Shown here in pieces: positions 9,762 to 18,794 of a stretch of DNA of 64,000 nt. Under the pieces are notes generated by a model. That model saw nothing but the letters and a program-made list of their open reading frames with translations, was not told where the DNA came from and ran no database searches. Positions within the stretch are counted from its first letter, which is position 1. Each line of letters starts with the position of its first letter. The stretch is taken from contig SCUB01000001.1 of NCBI GenBank assembly GCA_004297465.1, forward strand, positions 186,001 through 250,000, read 5' to 3'. The stretch comes from Xanthobacteraceae bacterium. GTDB lineage: Bacteria; Pseudomonadota; Alphaproteobacteria; Rhizobiales; Xanthobacteraceae. A program made the translations under genes and the position numbers.

Positions 9762-10592
9762 ATGGCCAGAAAGAAAGGCGCGGCGCATGGCGGAGGAGGG
9801 CACGGCTGGTTCGTGACCTTCGCCGATCTCATGGGCCTCCTGATGAGCTTCTTCGTCATGCTGGTGGCGTTCTCCAATCAGGACCAGCAGAAGCTCAAGA
9901 TCGTCGCCGGCTCGATGCGCGAGGCGTTCGGCGTGCAGACCGAGGCGCGCTATTCCGGCGTCATCGAGTCCGACGGCCTGCCGACGCGGCCCAAGCTCAA
10001 GAACGTTGACCACATCTCGCCCGAGGATTCCTCCAACACGCCGACACCCGATCACCTCGACCGCGGCAAGACCAACGGCGCCCGGCTCAAGGTCGACCGC
10101 GAATTCGCACTGGCCTCGGCCTCGCTGCGCCAGGCGCTGCAGGACCTGCCGGAACTGACCGAAATCTCCAAGCACATCATGTTCGAGGAGACGAAAGAGG
10201 GCCTCAACCTCGAGATCGTCGACCAGGACGGCCGCTCGATGTTCCCCGAGGGCTCGCGGGAGCCGTACGAGCGCACGCGGCTCCTGATCCAGAAGCTGGC
10301 CGCTCCGCTCAAGGCGACGCCGCTGCGCGTCACCATCATCGGCCACACCGCCGCGACCCTGGCGGCGCCGCGCCCGGAATCCAGCCCGTTCAACCTGTCG
10401 GCGGACCGCGCCAACACCGTGCGCCGCATCCTCGAACAGGAAGGGCTGCCGGCGAGCCATTTCTACATGGTGGCCGGCAAGGCCGACACCCAGCCGTTGT
10501 TCCCGGATGACCCGCATCTGGCAGCCAACCGCCGCGTCACCATCACCCTGATGCGCGAAAGTCCGCCGCTGCCGCCCAATCTGTCTCCCTGA
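9762..10592 (+). CDS. motB: MotB/PomB-type stator subunit with OmpA-like peptidoglycan-binding domain
   Basis: A 276-residue protein with one N-terminal membrane helix (about residues 16-38) carrying the ion-binding aspartate Asp22 (FADLMGLLMSFF). A linker follows and then a C-terminal OmpA/MotB domain (about residues 140-270) with the peptidoglycan-contact pattern NLSADRANTVRRIL. With the preceding MotA-like protein it would form an ion-driven stator anchored to the cell wall. A glycine/histidine-rich tract lies just before the helix. The stop codon falls inside a 13-bp tandem repeat. Confidence 0.87.
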   Translation: MARKKGAAHGGGGHGWFVTFADLMGLLMSFFVMLVAFSNQDQQKLKIVAGSMREAFGVQTEARYSGVIESDGLPTRPKLKNVDHISPEDSSNTPTPDHLDRGKTNGARLKVDREFALASASLRQALQDLPELTEISKHIMFEETKEGLNLEIVDQDGRSMFPEGSREPYERTRLLIQKLAAPLKATPLRVTIIGHTAATLAAPRPESSPFNLSADRANTVRRILEQEGLPASHFYMVAGKADTQPLFPDDPHLAANRRVTITLMRESPPLPPNLSP

Positions 10593-10627
10593 AGGTCCTT
10601 GCTGAAGGCCCTTGCTGAAGGCCCTTG
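10589..10627. repeat. Three tandem copies of a 13-bp unit over the motB stop codon
   Basis: The unit CTGAAGGYCCTTG occurs three times in direct succession (10589-10601, 10602-10614, 10615-10627), with one C/T difference in the first copy. Each unit has partial dyad symmetry (AAGGCCCTT). The first copy contains the TGA stop of the stator gene, so slippage here could change the 3' untranslated region but not the protein. Confidence 0.85.
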
Positions 10628-10800
10628 GTGGCGGGTAATAAAATACCTATCTGGTTCCTCACCATCTGCAATATTGGCGACGGACACACTGTATCGGCAG
10701 GCCAATGGTGCTATAAGCCGGGCCCTGTGACTGCCGCGAAACACGCTTTTTGAGGCGCGCGAAAAAATCCGGTCACGCGGCAGCAACCGATCAGGCGACA

Positions 10801-12705
10801 ATGTCTCATCAGGAATTGACGGCGTCCGCCGACGCCGAAGCTCACCCTCCCGCAACATTCTGGTCCCTGTTCGTCGGCAGCATCGGCGTCGTCTACGGCG
10901 ACATCGGCACCAGCCCGCTGTACGCGTTCAAGGAAGCCATCACGGCGGCGCGGGAGGGGCATGAAGGCGTTTCCGAATTCGCGGTCTTCGGTGTCCTGTC
11001 CGCCATCATCTGGGCTCTCGTCGTCATCGTGACCGTGAAATACGTTGTCGTGCTCATGCGCGCCGACAACAATGGCGAGGGCGGCACGCTGGCGCTGATG
11101 GCGCTGGCGCGGCGCGCGCTCAAGGGGACGGCCGGATTCGTCATTCTGTTTGGCATCATCAGCGCCGCGCTGTTTTACGGCGATGCGGTGATCACGCCGG
11201 CGCTCTCGGTGCTGTCGGCCATCGAAGGTCTGAAGATCGCCACGCCGGCCTTCGAGCACTTTGTCGTTCCGCTGACGGTCCTCATTCTCATTGCGCTGTT
11301 CGCCGTGCAGGCGCGCGGCACGGCGAAGGTCGCGGCTTTCTTCGGTCCGATCATGCTGGTGTGGTTTGCCGTGCTGGCGGCCTCGGGCATGGTCCAGATC
11401 GCTTCCCACCCGGGAATCCTCCTGGCGTTGAGCCCGCATTACGCCATCCACTTTCTCACCAGCAGCGGGTTTGTCGGCTTCATGACGCTGGGTGCGGTTT
11501 TCCTGGCGGTGACCGGCGCCGAGGCGCTCTACGCCGATCTCGGCCACTTCGGCCGCAAGCCGATTTCGACGGCATGGCTCGGGCTGGTGTTTCCGGCGCT
11601 GGTGCTCAACTATCTCGGTCAGGGTGCGTTGGTGCTCAGCGACGAGACGACACTTGAAAATCCCTTTTTCCTGATGATCCCGGAATGGAGTCGCCTGCCA
11701 ATGGTCGTTCTGGCCACGGCCGCCACAGTGATCGCCAGCCAGGCCGTCATCACGGGCGCCTACTCGCTGAGCCGGCAAGCCATTCAGCTCGGCTTGTTCC
11801 CGCGCTTCGAGATCCGTCACACCTCCGAGTCGCATGCCGGCCAGATTTTCATGCCGCGCGTCAACAACCTGCTGCTGGTGGCGGTGCTGCTGCTCGTCGG
11901 CCTGTTCAAGTCGTCAAGCGCGCTGGCTTCGGCCTATGGCATCTCGGTGACCGGGACGATGGTCGTTACCTGCCTGATGGCCTTCATCGTCGTGCATAAA
12001 GTATGGCACTGGTCGATCCTGAAAACCTGCCTGCTGCTTGTGCCGTTCCTTCTGATCGACCTGACTTTCTTCGGCGCCAACATGCTCAAGATCGTGGAAG
12101 GCGGCTGGGTGCCGCTCGCGCTCGGCGGCGTGGTCATGGTGGTGATGTACACCTGGCGGCGCGGCACCACTTTGCTGTTCACCAAGACGCGCAAGATCGA
12201 GGTGCCGCTCGACGACCTGGTCAAGAGCCTCGAAAAGCGTCCGCCCCACATCGTGCCCGGCACCGCCGTGTTCCTGACCAGCGATCGCGAATTCGCGCCG
12301 ACCGCGCTTTTGCATAACCTCAAGCACAACAAGGTGCTGCACGAGAACAACGTCATCCTGACCATCGAGACCGCGACGACGCCGGTCGTCGATATCGCCA
12401 TGCGGGTGCGCATGGAACCGATCAGCGAGAAATTCCGCCGCGTCACGCTGCGGTTTGGCTTCATGGAGCAGCCCAACGTGCCCAAGGCGCTCGCGGTGGC
12501 GCGCAAGCTCGGCTGGCAGTTCGACATCATGGCGACCTCGTTCTTCGTGTCGCGCCGCTCGCTCAAGCCGGCCGCCAAGTCGGGCATGCCGCGCTGGCAG
12601 GACCACCTGTTCATCGCACTGACCCGTTCGGCCAACGACGCCACCGACTATTTCCAGATTCCCACCGGCCGCGTGGTGGAAGTCGGCACGCAAGTGAGTA
12701 TCTGA
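10801..12705 (+). CDS. kup: Low-affinity potassium transport protein Kup
   Basis: A 634-residue potassium uptake protein of the KUP/HAK/KT family, predicted to be a proton-coupled symporter in the inner membrane. The N-terminal signature [18 protein letters not shown] is at about residues 30-48, followed by twelve hydrophobic helices to about residue 450 and a C-terminal cytoplasmic domain of about 170 residues, a normal length for the family. ATG 10801 ([15 protein letters not shown]) is chosen; the frame extends 17 codons upstream through a TTG without family-like sequence. It is a single-gene unit. Confidence 0.95.
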   Translation: MSHQELTASADAEAHPPATFWSLFVGSIGVVYGDIGTSPLYAFKEAITAAREGHEGVSEFAVFGVLSAIIWALVVIVTVKYVVVLMRADNNGEGGTLALMALARRALKGTAGFVILFGIISAALFYGDAVITPALSVLSAIEGLKIATPAFEHFVVPLTVLILIALFAVQARGTAKVAAFFGPIMLVWFAVLAASGMVQIASHPGILLALSPHYAIHFLTSSGFVGFMTLGAVFLAVTGAEALYADLGHFGRKPISTAWLGLVFPALVLNYLGQGALVLSDETTLENPFFLMIPEWSRLPMVVLATAATVIASQAVITGAYSLSRQAIQLGLFPRFEIRHTSESHAGQIFMPRVNNLLLVAVLLLVGLFKSSSALASAYGISVTGTMVVTCLMAFIVVHKVWHWSILKTCLLLVPFLLIDLTFFGANMLKIVEGGWVPLALGGVVMVVMYTWRRGTTLLFTKTRKIEVPLDDLVKSLEKRPPHIVPGTAVFLTSDREFAPTALLHNLKHNKVLHENNVILTIETATTPVVDIAMRVRMEPISEKFRRVTLRFGFMEQPNVPKALAVARKLGWQFDIMATSFFVSRRSLKPAAKSGMPRWQDHLFIALTRSANDATDYFQIPTGRVVEVGTQVSI

Positions 12706-12789
12706 CCCTGCGGCGGGCTTTCGCCGGCGCTTGATTTTACGGCGCCGCGGCGCGAGGCTTGCGGGGCCACGCGGAGGCGGATGTTTCAA

Positions 12790-12808
12790 GGCATGATCGG
12801 ATCATGCC
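12790..12808. repeat. Collapsed palindrome with the same ends as the repeat at 1857
   Basis: A 19-bp perfect palindrome: arms GGCATGATC and GATCATGCC separated by one base. These arms are exactly the termini of the 48-bp element after the citramalate synthase gene, so this looks like a copy that lost its core. It lies about 20 bp upstream of the rhodanese gene start. Confidence 0.75.
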
Positions 12809-12826
12809 CGAGGTGGAGGAAAAAAC

Positions 12827-13168
12827 GTGTTCGGTTTCGGAAAGACTTCCCGGGTGCGCGATCTGACGCCCGCCGAGGTGGCGGAAGGAGTGACGCGGGG
12901 GCGCTTCCTGCTGGTCGACGTGCGCGAGCCCAACGAGGTGGCCGCCGAGGCCTATCCGGAGTGCGTCGTCGTGCCGCTCTCGACCTTCGACCCGACCGCC
13001 ATCCCCGATCCGCAGGGCCGCGAGGTGGTGTTCGCCTGCCGCTCCGGCAAGCGCTCGGTGACCGCCTCGCAGGCGGCGCAGGCGGCGGGGCTGCCCTATG
13101 ACGCCCATCTCGCCGGCGGCTTGCTGGCGTGGAAGGCCGCCGGCCTGCCGACCAAGACCGGCGGATAA
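12827..13168 (+). CDS. Single-domain rhodanese-like protein
   Basis: A 113-residue protein made of one rhodanese domain, with LVDVREPNE in the first half and the active-site loop ACRSGKRS containing the catalytic cysteine at about residue 75. Such proteins carry persulfide sulfur. GTG at 12827 is the start: a clear ribosome binding site (GGAGG at about 12815) sits at proper distance. It begins a tight three-gene run with an aminotransferase (8 bp gap) and a polyamine-binding protein; the functional link is not obvious. Confidence 0.85.
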   Translation: MFGFGKTSRVRDLTPAEVAEGVTRGRFLLVDVREPNEVAAEAYPECVVVPLSTFDPTAIPDPQGREVVFACRSGKRSVTASQAAQAAGLPYDAHLAGGLLAWKAAGLPTKTGG

Positions 13169-13176
13169 GCCTTGCC

Positions 13177-14331
13177 ATGAATTCGGTGTTCGCCGGGCTT
13201 CCCGTCACCATCTTCGAGGTGATGTCGCAGCTCGCGCGCGAGCATGACGCCATCAATCTCGGCCAGGGCTTTCCCGACGATCCGGGCCCCCACGACGTGC
13301 GCGCCAGGGCCGCCGAGGCCGTGCTCAACGGCTACAATCAGTACCCTTCGATGATGGGCCTGCCGGAGCTGCGCCGCGCGGTCGCCGACCATTACGCGCG
13401 CTGGCAGAACCTTGTGCTCGATCCCGAGTCCGAGGTGATGGTGACGTCGGGCGCGACCGAGGCGCTCGCCGCCGCGCTGTTCGGCCTGATCGAGCCGGGC
13501 GACGAGGTGGTGGTGTTCCAGCCGTTCTACGACGCCTATGTGCCGCTGATCCGGCGCGCCGGCGGCGTGCCGCGCTTCGTGCGACTGGAGCCGCCGTACT
13601 GGCGGCTGAGCGAGGAGGGGCTCAGGCGCGCGTTTTCGCCCAAGACCCGCGCGGTGATGTTCAACAACCCGCTCAACCCGGCGGCGGTGGTCTATCCGCA
13701 GGCCGACCTCGACCTGTTGGCGCGGTTCTGCCGCGAGTTCGACGCCGTCGCCATCTGCGACGAGGTGTGGGAGCACGTGGTGTTCGACGGCCGCCGCCAT
13801 CTGACGCTGATGACGCTGCCCGGCATGCGCGAGCGCACCGTCAAGATCGGCTCGGCGGGAAAGATCTTCGCGCTCACCGGCTGGAAGGTCGGCTTCGTCT
13901 GCGCGCCGCCGCCGCTGTTGCGCGCGCTCGCCAAGGCGCACCAGTTCCTCACCTTCACCACGCCGCCGAACCTTCAGGTCGCGGTGGCCTATGGGCTGGG
14001 CAAGGACGCCGGTTATTTCGACACCATGCGCGCCGGGCTTGAGCGCAGCCGCGACCGCCTCACCGCGGGCCTGCGGGAACTCGGCCTGCCGGTGCTCGAC
14101 TCGCAGGGCACTTATTTTCTCAATGTCGATCTTGCCCCGCTCGGCCTCAACGAGAAGGACGAGGCGTTCTGCCGGCGACTGGTGGCGGAGGCTCGCGTGG
14201 CGGCGATCCCGGTTTCGGCGTTCTACGAGCACGATCCGGTCACGTCGGTGGTGCGGTTCTGCTTCGCCAAGAAGGATTCGACCATCGACGGCGCGCTGGA
14301 GCGGCTGTCGGGCGTTTTTCGCGCGCGGTAA
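13177..14331 (+). CDS. Class I/II pyridoxal-phosphate aminotransferase (kynurenine/methionine aminotransferase-like)
   Basis: A 384-residue fold-type I aminotransferase. The N-terminal INLGQGFPD is characteristic of the kynurenine aminotransferase / YbdL / DapC-like group. The pyridoxal-phosphate lysine is visible in GSAGKIFALTGWKVG (about residue 230) and the substrate-carboxylate arginine near VVRFCFAKKD at the end. The substrate cannot be fixed from sequence: methionine, kynurenine or N-succinyl-diaminopimelate are all used in this group. The ATG lies 8 bp after the rhodanese stop, and a polyamine-type binding protein starts 8 bp after its own stop, so the three are probably co-transcribed. 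Confidence 0.85.
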   Translation: MNSVFAGLPVTIFEVMSQLAREHDAINLGQGFPDDPGPHDVRARAAEAVLNGYNQYPSMMGLPELRRAVADHYARWQNLVLDPESEVMVTSGATEALAAALFGLIEPGDEVVVFQPFYDAYVPLIRRAGGVPRFVRLEPPYWRLSEEGLRRAFSPKTRAVMFNNPLNPAAVVYPQADLDLLARFCREFDAVAICDEVWEHVVFDGRRHLTLMTLPGMRERTVKIGSAGKIFALTGWKVGFVCAPPPLLRALAKAHQFLTFTTPPNLQVAVAYGLGKDAGYFDTMRAGLERSRDRLTAGLRELGLPVLDSQGTYFLNVDLAPLGLNEKDEAFCRRLVAEARVAAIPVSAFYEHDPVTSVVRFCFAKKDSTIDGALERLSGVFRAR

Positions 14332-14339
14332 GAGACATC

Positions 14340-15437
14340 ATGGCTGTGAAACGGTTCTGGCATCCTTTCGCGATCGCCGCTGCGCTCATGCTGGCGACGG
14401 CCGCGCATGCCGAGGAGCGCGTCGTCAATTTTTACAACTGGTCGAACTACATCGCGCCCGGCGTGCTGGAGGATTTCACCAGGGAGACCGGCATCAAGGT
14501 GGTGTACGACACGTTCGACGCCAACGAGACGCTGGAGACGCGGCTTCTGGCCGGCAAGTCGGGTTACGACGTGGTGGTGCCCGGCGGCTATTTCCTCGAA
14601 CGCCAGATCAGGGCCGGGGTGTTCCGCAAGCTCGACAGGGCGAAGCTCCCCAATCTCGCCAACGCCTGGCCCGAGGTGGCGCGGCAGCTTGCCGCGTACG
14701 ATCCCGGCAACCAGCACGCCGTCAACTACATGTGGGGCACCACCGGCATCGGCTACAACGTGAAGAAGGCGCGCGAGCTGCTCGGCGACGCGGCCATCGA
14801 TTCATGGGACATCGTGTTCAAGCCAGAGCTGCTCGCCAAATTCAAGGGCTGCGGCATCCACATGCTGGATTCGGCCGACGACCTGCTGCCCGCGGCGCTG
14901 CATTATCTCGGCCTCGATCCGAACTCCACCAAACCCGCCGATCTTGAAAAGGCGGCGGCGGCGGTGAGCAAGGTGCAACCGCTGGTGCGCAAGTTTCATT
15001 CCTCGGAATACTTAAGCGCGCTCGCCTCCGGAGAGATCTGCTTCGTGGTCGGCTGGTCGGGTGACATCAAGCAGGCGCAGAACCGCGCCATCGAGGCCAA
15101 CGCCGGGGTCGAGATCGGCTACGCCATCCCGAAGGAAGGCGCGCAGATGTTCTTCGACAATCTCGCCATTCCCGCGGACGCCCCCCATGTCGAGGAGGCC
15201 TACGCGCTGATCGACTATCTCAACCGCCCCGAGGTCGCGGCGAGGAATTCCAGCTTCCTCGGCTACGCCAGCGGCAATCTCGCCGCGCAGAAGTTCGTCG
15301 ACCCCAAGGTGCTCAACGACAGGACGGTGTATCCGGATGAGGCGGCGCTCAAGCGCCTGTTCGTCATCACCGCGCGCGATCCGGCGACGCAACGTCTCGT
15401 CAATCGGCTGTGGACCCGGGTGAAGACCGGGCGCTGA
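14340..15437 (+). CDS. Periplasmic polyamine-binding protein (PotF/PotD-like)
   Basis: A 365-residue substrate-binding protein of the spermidine/putrescine class. The first 22 residues form a signal peptide ending at AHA, and the mature protein opens with VVNFYNWSNYI, the family signature that includes ligand-cage aromatic residues. The conserved pieces VVPGGYFLERQI and MWGTTGIGYN follow. It would deliver putrescine or spermidine to an ABC importer, but no permease or ATPase gene is adjacent, so it is an orphan receptor or works with components elsewhere. It ends directly against the convergent acyltransferase gene, with no intergenic space. Confidence 0.85.
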   Translation: MAVKRFWHPFAIAAALMLATAAHAEERVVNFYNWSNYIAPGVLEDFTRETGIKVVYDTFDANETLETRLLAGKSGYDVVVPGGYFLERQIRAGVFRKLDRAKLPNLANAWPEVARQLAAYDPGNQHAVNYMWGTTGIGYNVKKARELLGDAAIDSWDIVFKPELLAKFKGCGIHMLDSADDLLPAALHYLGLDPNSTKPADLEKAAAAVSKVQPLVRKFHSSEYLSALASGEICFVVGWSGDIKQAQNRAIEANAGVEIGYAIPKEGAQMFFDNLAIPADAPHVEEAYALIDYLNRPEVAARNSSFLGYASGNLAAQKFVDPKVLNDRTVYPDEAALKRLFVITARDPATQRLVNRLWTRVKTGR

Positions 15438-16379
15438 TCATTTCCAGCGGCGATGCTGCCACAGCCACTGGCCGGGATATTCGCGGATCCAGCCTTCGAC
15501 CACGTCGTTGATGACCTGGGTGGTGGCGACGACATCGATGGCGCCGCTGGCGTCGCGCACCGGCTGGATCTCCTCGGTGAGTTCGGCGCGGAAGCAGTGG
15601 TTGGGCAGCCGTATGATCCGCACGCCGTAAATCGGGCAGTCGACGTGCTGCGCCAGCCGCGCCAGCAGCGGATTGGCTCTCGTCCTGCGACCGAGGAAGG
15701 TCACCTCGACGCCGCGGCCGAAATGCTGGTCCACCAGCATGGCGACATGGGAGCCGCGCTTGAGCGCCGCGATCAGCCGCAGCGGCGCGCTGGGCGAGGT
15801 GGCGACCATTTCGCCCATGTTGGTGCCGCGGATGTCCTGCACGATGCGGTCGAACGAGGCGATGTTGGGGGGCCGGAACAGCACCGTCGACTCGAAGTCG
15901 TAGAGGGGCGCCGCCAGCGCCGGCAATTCCCAGTTGCCGATATGCGCCGCGAAGATCAGCGCCGGCTTGCCGTCGTCGCGCATGCTCACGAAGCGCCGGT
16001 CGCTCTCCGGGCTGACCTCGACGCGCCCGCGCTCGGGATGGTCGGGGTCGAACTGCCACAGCCGGTCGAGATGGGCGAATTCGGCGCCGACGCGGCCGAG
16101 GTTGTCCCACGATTCCATGAGAATGGCGTCGATCTCGGCGGCGCTTTTGTCGGGGAACGCCGCGACCAGGTTGTCGCGGGCGATGCGGTGCTCGCGCAGG
16201 CGCGGTCCGAGCGTGCGCATGAACCAGCCGGCGAAGTCCGCAAGCCGGTCGGGATCGAACAGCCGAGCCAGGCGGATCAGCAGCTTCACCATGACGGCGA
16301 GCGTGCGGTCGAGCAGGCGCTTGCCGAAGGCGCGGAGAACGGACTTGATCTGCGGAAATGTCATCATCGCCGGCGTCAC
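15438..16379 (-). CDS. lpxXL: Lipid A acyloxyacyl transferase for the very-long-chain fatty acid (LpxXL)
   Basis: A 313-residue member of the LpxL/HtrB lysophospholipid acyltransferase family. A membrane-proximal N-terminus is followed by the catalytic Hx4D motif (HRIARD, about residues 82-87) and the later DQHFGRG segment. In this setting, last in the acpXL cluster, it is expected to move the long hydroxylated acyl chain from AcpXL onto lipid A. GTG at 16379 overlaps the preceding stop (GTGA), which favours coupling, although ATGs at 16367 and 16364 are also possible. The symbol rests on both family and gene order. Confidence 0.85.
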   Translation of the reverse strand: MTPAMMTFPQIKSVLRAFGKRLLDRTLAVMVKLLIRLARLFDPDRLADFAGWFMRTLGPRLREHRIARDNLVAAFPDKSAAEIDAILMESWDNLGRVGAEFAHLDRLWQFDPDHPERGRVEVSPESDRRFVSMRDDGKPALIFAAHIGNWELPALAAPLYDFESTVLFRPPNIASFDRIVQDIRGTNMGEMVATSPSAPLRLIAALKRGSHVAMLVDQHFGRGVEVTFLGRRTRANPLLARLAQHVDCPIYGVRIIRLPNHCFRAELTEEIQPVRDASGAIDVVATTQVINDVVEGWIREYPGQWLWQHRRWK

Positions 16380-17398
16380 AGGTGGACCAGGATCTTGCCG
16401 AACACCTGCCGGCTTTCCAGCCGCGCCAGCGCGGTCGCGACATCGGCGAGCGCGACCTCGGTGTCGATCACCGGCTTCAAGCCGGCGGCCATCTTGTCGA
16501 GGCTCTCGGCGATGTTGCGGATCGAGGCGCCGAACGAGCCGATGATCCGGTATTGCTGCTGGAACAGCTGCATCAGGTTGATGGTGGCGGTCGGGCCGGA
16601 GGTCGAGCCGCAGGTCACCAACCGGCCGCCGCGCTTGAGCGAGAGCAGCGAGCCGTTGAAGGTGTCGGCGCCGACATGCTCGAACACGACGTCGACGCCT
16701 TTCTTCCTGGTGATCTTGCGCACCTCGCCCTCGAAGCGGTCCTTGCGGTAGTTGATGACATAATCGGCGCCGAGTGCGCGCGCGCGCTCGATCTTGGCGT
16801 CGTCGCCGACCGTGGCGATGACGGTGCAGCCGATCGCCTTGGCCATCATGACCGCGGCGGTGCCGATACCCGAGCCGCCGGCATGAACGAGAATGGTCTC
16901 GCCGGGCTCAAGCCGGGCGTTGTCGAACAGCATGTGCTGGACGGTGGCGAAGGCGATCGGCGCGCAGGCCGCCTCGCGCGCGCTGACCCCCGCGGGCACC
17001 GCGACCACCAGCCGCTCCGGCAGGTTGACCAGTTCGCGGGCGAAACCGTCGACATGAAAGCCGAGCACGCCGGAAACGTTCTCGCACAGATTATCGCGGC
17101 CCTCGCGGCACGCCTTGCAGGTGCCGCAGGTCAACGCGCCGTACATGACCACCAGTTGGCCCGGCTTGAACCGGGCAACGCCCGCGCCGATGGCGGCGAT
17201 CTCGCCGGACGCCTCGGCGCCGACCACCAGCGGCAGCTTGCGCTTGGCGAACGCCATGCCGCGATAGCCCCACAGGTCGAGATGGTTGAGGGCCACCGTT
17301 TTCACGCGGATCTGCACCTCGCCCGGACCCGGCGGCGGCGGGGCCGGGATGTCGGCGACTTCCAGCTTGCGGTCGGCAACGAGGGTCAGCGCGCGCAT
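16376..17398 (-). CDS. Zinc-binding medium-chain dehydrogenase/reductase of the lipid A acyl cluster
   Basis: A 340-residue alcohol-dehydrogenase/quinone-reductase-like protein. It has the nucleotide-binding loop HAGGSGIGTAAV in its second half and the four structural-zinc cysteines in CGTCKACREGRDNLC. In the acpXL cluster this gene is thought to act as an enoyl reductase or dehydrogenase in elongation of the very-long acyl chain; the exact reaction is not established. ATG 17398 (MRALTLVADRKLEV) matches family starts. An ATG at 17500 in the same frame overlaps the upstream fabF1 stop as ATGA and would add 34 residues of unfamilial sequence, so the start is not settled. Confidence 0.82.
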   Translation of the reverse strand: MRALTLVADRKLEVADIPAPPPPGPGEVQIRVKTVALNHLDLWGYRGMAFAKRKLPLVVGAEASGEIAAIGAGVARFKPGQLVVMYGALTCGTCKACREGRDNLCENVSGVLGFHVDGFARELVNLPERLVVAVPAGVSAREAACAPIAFATVQHMLFDNARLEPGETILVHAGGSGIGTAAVMMAKAIGCTVIATVGDDAKIERARALGADYVINYRKDRFEGEVRKITRKKGVDVVFEHVGADTFNGSLLSLKRGGRLVTCGSTSGPTATINLMQLFQQQYRIIGSFGASIRNIAESLDKMAAGLKPVIDTEVALADVATALARLESRQVFGKILVHL

Positions 17399-17496
17399 AT
17401 TGCGCCATGTCTCCGGTTGGGCCTGCGATGGCGGTGCCTGCGTATCGCCAAAGAACGCCGCGGCGTCAATCGGGTAAACCGCCCCGGCCAAGGGCG

Positions 17497-18777
17497 TCAT
17501 TCGGGTTCGCGGGTCAGGATCAGCGATACGTTCTGGCCGCCGAAGCCGAACGAGTTGGACATCACGGCGGTCACGCGCGCGTCGCGCGCGGCGTTCGACA
17601 CCACGTCGAGCGGGATCGCCGGATCGGGGATGTCGTGGTTGATGGTGGGCGGAATGCGCTGGTGCGCTAGCGTCAGCAGCGAGACGATGGCCTCCACCGC
17701 GCCCGCCGCCGACAGCGTATGGCCGATCATCGACTTGTTGGACGAGATCGGAATCGACGCGGCACGCTCACCGAATACCGCGGTGATGCCGAGACATTCC
17801 ATCTTGTCGTTCTCCGGGGTGCTGGTGCCGTGCGCGTTGATGTGGTCGATGCGTCCGGCGGCGAAGCCGGCATCGGTGAGCGCGTTCTCCATGCAGCCGA
17901 TGATCGGTTTGGCGTCGGGGCTGGAGCGGGTGCGGTGGAACGAGTCGGTGCCTTCGCCGCAGCCGGCCACCACGCCGAGGATTTCCGCGCCGCGCGCGGT
18001 GGCGGCCTCGAGGCTTTCGAGCACCAGCGCGCCGGCGCCTTCCGCCATCACGAAACCGTCGCGGTCCTTCGAGAATGGCCGCGAGGCGCCTTGCGGCGGC
18101 TCATTGCGGGTCGAGAGCGCTGACAAGAGCGAGAAGCGGATCAGCGCCTCGGCGTTGACCGAACCGTCGCTGGCCACGCACAACGCAGCCTCCGTCTCGC
18201 CGCGCCGGATTGCCTCGACGCCGAGCTGGATGGCGCTGGCGCCCGACGCGCACGCCGTCGACAGCGACACCGGCGCGCCGCGGGTGCCGAAATGCCGCGC
18301 GAGATGATCGGCCACCGAACCGAGCATGAAACGTTCGTGATAGTGGCCGAAGCGGCCGTTGCCGGCGCTGCGCATCAGGACCGCGTAGGTCATGTCGCCG
18401 CTCGCGCCGGAGGCGCGCGCCAGCGTTTCGCGCACCGACCATTCCATCTCGATCGGCGCGACCGCCAGGAACAGCGGTCCGGGAAAATCGCCCCTGGCCC
18501 CGATCGCGGCTTCCGCCACCGCTTCCTCCGCCGCCAGATGCGCGATGCGGTCGGACAGTTCCGCCGACGAGAACGGCTCGGCCGGCACGAAGTCGATGGT
18601 CCCGGCGATACGGGTTTTCAGGCCCTCGGTGGGAAACCGGGTGATGGCGCGGATGCCGGACTCGCCGGCTATGAGCCTGCGCCAGTTGTCGTCCTTGCCC
18701 GCGCCGAGCGAGGTGACCAGCCCCATGCCGGTCACCACGACGATGGGCCGTCCCGCGCGATCGCGGAATTTTGCCAT
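17497..18777 (-). CDS. fabF1: Beta-ketoacyl-ACP synthase, catalytically intact (FabF1 of the acpXL cluster)
   Basis: A 426-residue thiolase-fold condensing enzyme with the complete catalytic set: nucleophile Cys176 in STACASG, first histidine in NAHGTSTPEND and second in NKSMIGHTLSAAG. It would elongate acyl chains carried on AcpXL. A strong ribosome binding site (GGAGGC) precedes ATG 18777; the frame is open further upstream but inside the neighbouring gene. The neighbour upstream is a second ketoacyl synthase that has lost these residues, so the two may work as a pair, this one providing the chemistry. Confidence 0.9.
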   Translation of the reverse strand: MAKFRDRAGRPIVVVTGMGLVTSLGAGKDDNWRRLIAGESGIRAITRFPTEGLKTRIAGTIDFVPAEPFSSAELSDRIAHLAAEEAVAEAAIGARGDFPGPLFLAVAPIEMEWSVRETLARASGASGDMTYAVLMRSAGNGRFGHYHERFMLGSVADHLARHFGTRGAPVSLSTACASGASAIQLGVEAIRRGETEAALCVASDGSVNAEALIRFSLLSALSTRNEPPQGASRPFSKDRDGFVMAEGAGALVLESLEAATARGAEILGVVAGCGEGTDSFHRTRSSPDAKPIIGCMENALTDAGFAAGRIDHINAHGTSTPENDKMECLGITAVFGERAASIPISSNKSMIGHTLSAAGAVEAIVSLLTLAHQRIPPTINHDIPDPAIPLDVVSNAARDARVTAVMSNSFGFGGQNVSLILTREPE

Positions 18778-18794
18778 TGGCCTGCCTCCGCTCT

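Noticed and set aside
17399-17500. 34-residue N-terminal extension of the zinc dehydrogenase suggested by an ATGA overlap with fabF1
   Set aside because: The extension has no resemblance to the family, which begins at MRAL; it is kept only as an alternative start.
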